Assembly (NCBI RefSeq): GCF_014359955.1
Contig: NZ_JACIYL010000066.1
Span: 1-10,510, forward strand
Direction: 5' to 3'
DNA: 10,510 nucleotides
Source: Thermogutta sp.
GTDB taxonomy: Bacteria; Planctomycetota; Planctomycetia; Pirellulales; Thermoguttaceae
Positions 1 to 3,979 of the stretch are shown in pieces. Numbering within the stretch: position 1 is the stretch's first letter; the number at the start of each line of letters is the position of its first letter. The translations under genes were made by a program, and so were the position numbers. The notes below the pieces were generated by a model. That model was not told the origin of the DNA. It saw nothing but the letters and a program-made list of their open reading frames with translations, and did not search any database.

Positions 1-281
1 AATTTTTCTTTCCATGTTTAAATTTTTTTAAATAATTATACAATCGACGGTGTAGAAATTAACCGGCACCTTCTTAGCCGCCGCTGCGGCGACTGAGCGG
101 GTGCCCAAAAAACTGGTTGGGCGTCTAGACAGCGCACAACTGGGTGCATCTATGGGCACATGTCTTGCCATATCTCTGCGCCAATTGTGCCAGACTTTTA
201 GTAGGAGGTCTGGTTATCGTCTGCGGCCATCCTGGGGCATGGCGGCCGTGGAGGCCGCTGTGCACCTGTGGAGACGGCACC
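1..281. other. AT-rich left edge and integrase leader without a gene
   Basis: No convincing gene is seen here. The first 60 bases are far more AT-rich than the rest of the window and contain TTTAAA at 17-22 and 27-32 and a TATACAAT at 37-44 that could serve as a -10 element. An inverted repeat GCCCAA/TTGGGC lies at 103-108 and 117-122. The leader further holds two hairpins: 189-195 with 208-214 (7 pairs, one G-U), whose loop carries AGGAGG at 203-208, and 242-247 with 253-258 (6 pairs, 5-nt loop), 23 nt upstream of the integrase ATG. These could affect integrase expression or mark integrase arm sites or the attachment region; none of that can be proved without the flanking host sequence. Confidence 0.4.
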
Positions 282-1151
282 ATGACGATCTCTCAATTTC
301 TTCCACAGTATCTTGTCTTACGTGTCTCTCACTCGAAGCAGTACCTTGCCAATGTTCGGTTGTGCGTGTCACGCTTTGTCGAAGCAAATGGCGACATTTT
401 CTTGGGCGACATCACGGAGGAGCATATTGGGCGATTCTTGGCTGTCGTAGGCAAAACCGCACGCTCGTCCTATACACTACGAGGTCATCTAGCAATGCTG
501 AAGGCTATCTTGAACGAGGCCTTCAACATTGGCCTGCTGCCTCGGCTCCCCCGATTCCCGCGTATCCGCTTGGAGAAACGAGATCCGGATGCTTGGACAA
601 TCGAAGAAGTGCAAAAGCTCTTCAAACATGTGTGGGCCCTTCCAGGATCAGTAGGAGTTATTCCCGCCCGTCTGTGGTGGGGGTCGCTTCTTCTGACGAA
701 CTACTACACCGGGCTAAGATTGAGTGCTCTTCTGAATGTGACCTGGTTTCAGATCGACTTTCGCGGTTTTTTGCGGGCCTATACGAACAAAAACAAGCGG
801 GAACAGACATTTGCCCTTCCTCAAGACCTTGTTCAGCTCCTTCGCGAGATTCAGTATCCGCCTCGCGAGAAGGTTTGGGAACACCCATACCGGGACCCAA
901 AGTGGCCATGCAAGGCCCTTCGGCGGATCGTGGACCGGGCCGGCATTCCAGCTCCCAAGAATCTGCACGGGCAACTGTTCCAAAAGATGCGGCGCACCTG
1001 CATCACCTGGACCGCCGTGAACGATCTGAACATGGCCACCAGGGTGGCGGGCCATGCTTCGCCGGATACAACCATCAAGCACTACGTGGATCCGCGGATG
1101 CTGGGGGCTATCACGCCCATCGTTCCGCGGATCAACATAAAGACGGCATAA
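282..1151 (+). CDS. int: Phage tyrosine recombinase (integrase), 289 aa
   Basis: Site-specific recombinase expected to catalyse integration and excision of the phage genome. The N-terminal part (about residues 1-95) looks like a SAM-like core-binding domain. The C-terminal catalytic domain shows R146 in TGLRLSALLNVTW, a beta-hairpin lysine (K170 or K172), R237 in KMRRT, H258 in GHAS and the probable nucleophile Y268 in TIKHYVDP. The usual His of the HxxR box is Gln here (Q234-K-M-R237), which is seen in some active family members but is worth noting. I chose ATG 282 because GGAGA lies 6-10 nt upstream and the protein then begins at the normal core-binding domain; an in-frame start at 144 would add 46 residues of unlike composition. 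The gene is followed by a nested hairpin and a strong terminator, so it is probably a single-gene unit. Its position at the end of the phage genome fits an attachment site close by on the left. Confidence 0.93.
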   Translation: MTISQFLPQYLVLRVSHSKQYLANVRLCVSRFVEANGDIFLGDITEEHIGRFLAVVGKTARSSYTLRGHLAMLKAILNEAFNIGLLPRLPRFPRIRLEKRDPDAWTIEEVQKLFKHVWALPGSVGVIPARLWWGSLLLTNYYTGLRLSALLNVTWFQIDFRGFLRAYTNKNKREQTFALPQDLVQLLREIQYPPREKVWEHPYRDPKWPCKALRRIVDRAGIPAPKNLHGQLFQKMRRTCITWTAVNDLNMATRVAGHASPDTTIKHYVDPRMLGAITPIVPRINIKTA

Positions 1152-1168
1152 GGACGCACACAACCACG

Positions 1169-1208
1169 CGGTCCCTGTTTAGGCGTGGGCGGTCCACGCC
1201 GGGGACCG
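1169..1208 (+). other. Nested inverted repeat after integrase
   Basis: Outer arms CGGTCCC (1169-1175) and GGGACCG (1202-1208) enclose a perfect inner 7-bp hairpin GGCGTGG (1182-1188) / CCACGCC (1194-1200) with loop GCGGT. It lies 18 nt after the integrase stop codon and upstream of the terminator at 1220. It may protect the transcript 3' end, or be a DNA site for recombination; function is unknown. The apical nonamer GGGCGGTCC recurs in a hairpin at 3935-3953. Confidence 0.5.
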
Positions 1209-1219
1209 ACCGTGCCCCG

Positions 1220-1280
1220 CTCCGGCCGCGGTCATGTTCGCTGCCCGCCACACCGTCCCCGCCGCGGCCGGAGTTTTTTT
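1220..1280 (+). terminator. Rho-independent terminator of the integrase
   Basis: A perfect 12-bp GC-rich stem, CTCCGGCCGCGG (1220-1231) with its complement at 1262-1273, is followed at once by seven T (1274-1280). The loop is long (30 nt). It stands 68 nt after the integrase stop and acts on rightward transcription. The reverse direction has no T tract, so it should not terminate the opposing gene at 1284-1691. Confidence 0.85.
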
Positions 1281-1283
1281 GTA

Positions 1284-1691
1284 TCACGTGCCTTTCAGCC
1301 AGCGTTGGAATCGCCACCACCAGAACGATGGACCGGAGAGCGGTTTTCCTTCCCTGGCCCGCTGTCCGAGGGCAAAACCTGTCTCCGTCACGAGGAACCA
1401 TCCATCCTTGAGGAGGCGGAACAGACCACGCTGGCAAAGCCGCTCGAAGGCCTCCAGGTAGCGGGCGATGGCAGCCGGATCCGAGTGACTGTCGATCAAG
1501 ATCGACCCGGCATGAAAGACGCAGAATTGGTCGTCGATTTCGATACAGACTTGACGGTCTTCCTGGATGGCGGCCAAGAGCTCGATCTCGGCCCGGGAAA
1601 GCCTCGCCAAGCGGGGCCTGAGTGTGCGGAAGGTCCAGACGGCTTGAGCACACAGTTCGGCAGCTTTCATGGCGACTCCTACGTAATCCAT
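1284..1691 (-). CDS. Unrecognised phage protein with winged-helix-like C-terminal half, 135 aa
   Basis: I do not recognise the family. This is the only leftward gene. ATG 1691 is preceded by AAAGGAG at good spacing; a second in-frame ATG at residue 8 also has a GGAG and cannot be excluded. Residues 31-45 (LSRAEIELLAAIQED) form a likely helix, and residues 72-110 follow a helix, then GLFRLLKDGWFLVTETG, then helix, the pattern of a winged-helix wing (recognition helix, hairpin, 'T..G'). The C-terminus is tryptophan-rich (WWWRFQRW, residues 124-131). No membrane segment is seen. Its location between integrase and early genes, divergent from recT, is that of a lysogeny or immunity regulator, and it may bind the palindrome at 1770-1779; this is inference. 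A long rightward reading frame covers the same DNA, but two rightward terminators lie within it and favour the leftward gene. Confidence 0.62.
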   Translation of the reverse strand: MDYVGVAMKAAELCAQAVWTFRTLRPRLARLSRAEIELLAAIQEDRQVCIEIDDQFCVFHAGSILIDSHSDPAAIARYLEAFERLCQRGLFRLLKDGWFLVTETGFALGQRAREGKPLSGPSFWWWRFQRWLKGT

Positions 1692-1706
1692 CTCGCTGGC
1701 TCCTTT

Positions 1707-1761
1707 CTCTTGGGGCCGTCGGTGGGCGGCGAAACTCTGCCGGCGGCCCTGGGAGTTTTTT
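1707..1761 (+). terminator. Rightward terminator upstream of recT
   Basis: Arms 1707-1722 and 1740-1755 pair over 16 positions, four of them G-U wobbles, with a 17-nt loop, and the stem is followed directly by six T (1756-1761). On the rightward strand this is a Rho-independent terminator that would isolate recT from upstream transcription or serve as an antitermination point. On the leftward strand the same hairpin sits in the 5' leader of the 1284-1691 gene, ending next to its ribosome binding site. Confidence 0.6.
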
Positions 1762-1769
1762 CCATCAAG

Positions 1770-1779
1770 CAGCATGCTG
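1770..1779. promoter_or_regulatory. Possible operator palindrome in divergent control region
   Basis: CAGCATGCTG is a perfect 10-bp palindrome in the gap between the leftward gene (start 1691) and recT (start 1814). It coincides with the predicted leftward transcription start, where a bound repressor would block initiation. Only one copy is seen. Confidence 0.3.
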
Positions 1780-1785
1780 AGCGTC

Positions 1786-1812
1786 ATTTTAGCACCGACT
1801 GGAGGTTTCCAA
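1786..1812 (-). promoter_or_regulatory. Predicted leftward promoter with extended -10
   Basis: Read on the minus strand there is TTGGAA (1812-1807), a 15-bp spacer, and TGCTAAAAT (1794-1786), an extended -10 with five of six matches to TATAAT. Transcription would start near 1779 and drive the 1284-1691 gene with a leader of about 88 nt. The -35 element overlaps the segment between the recT ribosome binding site (GGAGG, 1801-1805) and its ATG. No comparable rightward promoter is obvious for recT. Confidence 0.45.
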
Positions 1813-1813
1813 G

Positions 1814-2695
1814 ATGTCCCGACTAACTGGACTGGAGCAAGAGCTAAGACGGAATCTGGCGCGCTTCGGGATTGCCGCCAAAGGGCGGGTAGACGTGCGG
1901 GCCGTGGTGGAAGGTGTCCTCAACCTGGTAAGCCAGACGCCGCGGCTTCAGGAGTGCACGACAACCAGTATCGTGGAGGCCGTCCACAAGGCGGTTTCCC
2001 TGGGGCTTGACCCGACTGGCACGACGGACGAGGGGTACATCACGCCCCGCAAGCGCCACGCGGTCTTTGTGCCGGGATACCGGGGACTCTTGAAAATCGC
2101 CTACGAAAACCCGCGGGTTGGGCTGATCGAGGCCCACGTGGTGCGGGAGCGGGATCATTTCGAACTTCGATACGGCGACCCGGAGGGGCACGTGGTGGAT
2201 CACCGGCCGCGGCTGAACGTGGCTGAGGGAGAGCCCAATGTTCCCATCGGGGCCTACGCCATTTGCTGGTGGCGGGACTGTCCCCAGCCCCTAGTGGAAT
2301 GGATGACCGCCGAGGAAATCGAGGCTAACGCGGAACGGAGCGGAAATAGAGACGAGGACTCGCCCTGGCAGACCGACTGGCCGGAGATGGCCCGCAAGAC
2401 GGTCCTCAAGAGACTTCTCAAGTACATCCCGCTGGGGCCGCAACTGGGGGTCATTCTGCGGGAACGGGACGACGATGGTTCCCTGGAGGAGACGGAAACC
2501 TCCGATGTGGGCGTTGCCGACGGCGATTCTGGGCCGAATTACGACGCCCTCATCGGGCAGGCGGCGACTCTGGAGGCCATCGACCAGGTAATCGCCAGTC
2601 TGAAGGCCGACGAGGCTTTGGATTCTGAGGAAAAGACCCGGCTTTTCAATCTGGCGGTGAAAAAGAAGCGGGAGCTGCGTGCTGTCAGTGTCTGA
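1814..2695 (+). CDS. recT: RecT-family single-strand annealing protein, 293 aa
   Basis: Phage recombinase that coats single-stranded DNA and anneals complementary strands during phage recombination and repair of replication intermediates. Family hallmarks are SLGLDPTG (62-69) leading into GYITPRK (74-80), then VFVPGYRGLLKIA (84-96), matching the RecT core 'GY.GL..L', the segment VVRERDHFELRYG (109-121), and SPWQTDWPEMARKTVLKRL (183-201), the characteristic 'W...W..M..KT..KRL' motif, followed by YIPL. Residues 215-255 are an acidic linker, and the tail to 293 is helical and charged. Length is normal. GGAGG at 1801-1805 lies 8 nt before the ATG. The gene is 53 nt from csrA, so the two are probably co-transcribed. 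No partner exonuclease (RecE, YqaJ or lambda exonuclease type) and no SSB gene is adjacent, which is unusual but not rare. Confidence 0.93.
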   Translation: MSRLTGLEQELRRNLARFGIAAKGRVDVRAVVEGVLNLVSQTPRLQECTTTSIVEAVHKAVSLGLDPTGTTDEGYITPRKRHAVFVPGYRGLLKIAYENPRVGLIEAHVVRERDHFELRYGDPEGHVVDHRPRLNVAEGEPNVPIGAYAICWWRDCPQPLVEWMTAEEIEANAERSGNRDEDSPWQTDWPEMARKTVLKRLLKYIPLGPQLGVILRERDDDGSLEETETSDVGVADGDSGPNYDALIGQAATLEAIDQVIASLKADEALDSEEKTRLFNLAVKKKRELRAVSV

Positions 2696-2752
2696 TGGAA
2701 GGCGCAGGGAGTGAGAACGAGGAGTCTGGGACTGCAAAGGAGTGAAGGATGT
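2696..2752 (+). promoter_or_regulatory. csrA leader with six GGA motifs (possible CsrA autoregulation)
   Basis: The 53-nt gap between recT and csrA holds GGA at 2697, 2708, 2721, 2729, 2739 and 2747. The fifth is within the Shine-Dalgarno sequence AAAGGAG, and the last overlaps the start codon as AAGGATGT (2745-2752), which matches the ARGGAUGU core of the high-affinity CsrA RNA ligand. CsrA dimers usually repress by binding several GGA sites across a ribosome binding site, so feedback control of this phage csrA is a reasonable inference. Confidence 0.55.
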
Positions 2753-2961
2753 TGGTGCTATCACGGAAGCTGAATGAAAAGATCATTCTGGCCAACGGTA
2801 TCACGCTGACAGTGTTAGCCGTTAAAGGGAAAAACGTCCGAATTGGGATTGACGCCCCAAGGGATGTGGTCATCTTGCGGGAGGAACTTCTTCAGAAGAG
2901 GAGACCGCAATGCGAAGCTACTTCTCTGTCGAATGGGCACAAGACGGACGGAGAAAAATAG
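2749..2961 (+). CDS. csrA: CsrA/RsmA-family RNA-binding translational regulator, 70 aa
   Basis: Small homodimeric RNA-binding protein that binds GGA motifs in mRNA leaders and changes translation or stability. The whole fold is present: MLVLSRK (L4, R6, K7) as strand 1, KIILANGITLTVLAVKGKNVRIGIDAP through residue 37, and VVILREEL with R44, the key RNA-contacting arginine, in place. The core ends near residue 52. Residues 53-70 are a charged tail, longer than in short family members, encoded in DNA shared with the next gene, which starts at 2910 inside csrA. AAGGAG lies 7 nt before ATG 2749. Located between recT and a cassette of small phage genes, it could regulate phage messages, host metabolism or motility, or its own mRNA; the target is not shown by the sequence. 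Confidence 0.95.
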   Translation: MLVLSRKLNEKIILANGITLTVLAVKGKNVRIGIDAPRDVVILREELLQKRRPQCEATSLSNGHKTDGEK

Positions 2962-3182
2962 CCGTCGGCAACACGCAGTTTGAGTTTGCACTCTTTCTCG
3001 ATGAAGAGAAACTGCGTGACCCCCACGCCCGGGAAACCGTAACCGCGTGGGCCCTCGGGCTCTTCAGTTGTCCTGGGGCGAATATTTCCAAGAAAACGAT
3101 CGACGATCTGTTCGACTACTTAGAGGAAAACTGGCCGCTCCAGCGGCCGCTATTTCCGAGGCCGAAGCTGCGGTTTTGGTGA
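2910..3182 (+). CDS. Small unrecognised phage protein, 90 aa
   Basis: I do not recognise this protein. The start is well supported: GAGGAG at 2898-2903 stands 6 nt before ATG 2910, although the gene begins 52 nt inside csrA in another frame. The sequence is soluble-looking and mildly acidic in the middle (DEEKLRDPHARETV, residues 31-44; KKTIDDLFDYLEENW, residues 61-75) with aromatic residues throughout and a Pro/Arg-rich end (PLFPRPKLRFW). The N-terminus MRSYFSVEWAQDGRRKIAVG could be two beta strands. Overlap with csrA implies translational coupling, so it is probably expressed in the same early operon. It is followed without a gap by the next small gene. Confidence 0.6.
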   Translation: MRSYFSVEWAQDGRRKIAVGNTQFEFALFLDEEKLRDPHARETVTAWALGLFSCPGANISKKTIDDLFDYLEENWPLQRPLFPRPKLRFW

Positions 3183-3208
3183 CATTTGCGGAGCACAGGA
3201 GCGACGCC

Positions 3209-3493
3209 GTGATAGATCGTGATTTCATTACCACAATCTTTCTGGTCCCCAGGAACTACCGCATAGAGCGAGAGATAGCAAGCTTAGCCAGGAAGCGCTG
3301 GCCTGATGGCGTCGTCCGTCCTGTGTGGACTGTCGGACGGACACCCAGTGGCCGTTTCAGGCTTTATTCAAGTGTGGCCGTGTTCGCCAACGGCGAGCCT
3401 GTAGCCCTGGCATACCTCACCAGGGCAGGGGTTGTTAAATGGCACGCCCTATGGCCAACTGAGGTTTGGGAAGAAGAAACATTGTGCCAATAG
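3209..3493 (+). CDS. Small unrecognised protein with W-rich C-terminal motif, 94 aa
   Basis: Family unknown. GTG 3209 is preferred because AGGAG (3197-3201) lies 7 nt upstream; an in-frame GTG at 3179 overlaps the previous stop codon but has no good ribosome binding site. The N-terminal half (IDRDFITTIFLVPRNYRIEREIASLARKRW) looks like a strand plus an amphipathic helix. The C-terminal 43 residues run FRLYSSVAVFANGEPVALAY followed by RAGVVKW, then LWPTEVWEEE. This second part resembles the 55-aa product of 3741-3908 (common pattern F-R, F-x2-G, A-x-A, R-x-G-x-V-x-W, WP-x-E-x-W-x-E). The two are therefore paralogous domains. The pattern suggests a small beta domain; function cannot be inferred. 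Confidence 0.6.
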   Translation: MIDRDFITTIFLVPRNYRIEREIASLARKRWPDGVVRPVWTVGRTPSGRFRLYSSVAVFANGEPVALAYLTRAGVVKWHALWPTEVWEEETLCQ

Positions 3494-3495
3494 AT

Positions 3496-3711
3496 ATGTT
3501 GATCACGCTGAGGTATTTGTTGTTTCATGCTCCGGTTCTGCTAGTCGCGTTCGGCGTAATACTGAAGAGCGATTTGCTTTTGTATTGTGGAGCAACGTCA
3601 TTCGTGATTAAAGAAATTGTGACTGACGTCTATGCGATAGTGAGAGAGATAGCAAGAAATGGAGCGGAATGGAAGCATGGCAATGTGCAGAGCGAGACCC
3701 GCCATTCTTAA
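3496..3711 (+). CDS. Small predicted membrane protein, 71 aa
   Basis: Unrecognised. ATG 3496 follows the preceding stop codon by 2 nt, so translation is probably coupled; no strong ribosome binding site is visible. An alternative TTG start at 3466 would add 10 residues. Hydrophobic stretches at about residues 4-23 (TLRYLLFHAPVLLVAFGVIL) and 27-42 (LLLYCGATSFVIKEIV) could be two membrane helices, followed by an amphipathic, charged cytoplasmic tail (to residue 71). The DNA is more AT-rich than the recT and rep genes around the cassette. Small two-helix phage membrane proteins act in host takeover, exclusion or lysis, but nothing here points to one of these. Confidence 0.5.
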   Translation: MLITLRYLLFHAPVLLVAFGVILKSDLLLYCGATSFVIKEIVTDVYAIVREIARNGAEWKHGNVQSETRHS

Positions 3712-3740
3712 CTTTAGCAGTGAACGACAAGGAGCGTGTA

Positions 3741-3908
3741 ATGAAGGCAAATATGCCGCAGCAGCGACGGAAATGCATAAGGGAAACGTTCCGCTTTTCA
3801 ATCGGTTCGTTTAAAGATGGCAAATTGATTGCATATGCAAAAGTCAATCGGCGTGGTGCTGTGTCCTGGTTTAAGCCATGGCCAGGCGAAACCTGGCAGG
3901 AGGCATGA
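3741..3908 (+). CDS. 55-aa paralogue of the W-rich domain of the 3209-3493 product
   Basis: Unrecognised, but about residues 17-54 align with the C-terminal part of the protein at 3209-3493: FRF, then SFKDGKLIAYA, NRRGAVSW, KPWPGETWQE, against FRL, VFANGEPVALA, TRAGVVKW, ALWPTEVWEE, with a 2-residue gap. About 15 of 40 positions are identical by eye. AAGGAG (3729-3734) lies 6 nt before ATG 3741, which fixes the start; an in-frame extension to 3669 has no comparable site. The N-terminus (MKANMPQQRRKCIRE) is basic. This is either a minimal stand-alone version of the domain or the remnant of a duplicated longer gene. It ends 71 nt before the replication initiator start, and two strong hairpins fill that gap. 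Confidence 0.6.
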   Translation: MKANMPQQRRKCIRETFRFSIGSFKDGKLIAYAKVNRRGAVSWFKPWPGETWQEA

Positions 3909-3913
3909 GGTGT

Positions 3914-3953
3914 GTCCCGTCCCGGAGGCGGGACTCGCCGGGCGGTCCGGCGA
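3914..3953 (+). other. Two back-to-back hairpins upstream of the replication gene
   Basis: GTCCCG (3919-3924) and CGGGAC (3929-3934) form a 6-bp stem with loop GAGG; an overlapping GTCCCG at 3914-3919 offers an alternative pairing. Immediately after comes a perfect 7-bp hairpin TCGCCGG (3935-3941) / CCGGCGA (3947-3953) with loop GCGGT. No T tract follows, so this is not a normal terminator. Possible roles are control of replication-gene expression or RNA processing. The first loop carries a GGA next to the stem, a weak CsrA-site candidate. Confidence 0.5.
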
Positions 3954-3979
3954 CAGGGATTTGCGGAGTGAAGCTCAGG

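Noticed and set aside
196..214. AGGAGG at 203-208 as ribosome binding site of an extra leader gene
   Set aside because: No suitable start codon follows at the right distance, and the motif is in the loop of a hairpin.
101..1411. Open frame of 436 codons on the plus strand overlapping the integrase
   Set aside because: It lies over the integrase in another frame, has low-complexity Arg/Ser/Pro composition without recognisable domains, and runs through the terminator at 1220-1280.
1185..1826. Rightward open frame of 213 codons opposite the 1284-1691 gene
   Set aside because: Both rightward terminators lie inside it, it has no ribosome binding site, and the leftward frame has a good site and a winged-helix-like pattern.
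2291..2764. Leftward open frame of 157 codons opposite recT
   Set aside because: Antisense to conserved RecT motifs, with no ribosome binding site or recognisable domain.
2910..3493. One gene broken by a frameshift near 3180
   Set aside because: The second part has its own GTG with AGGAG at proper spacing, the first part ends naturally, and no known family spans both.
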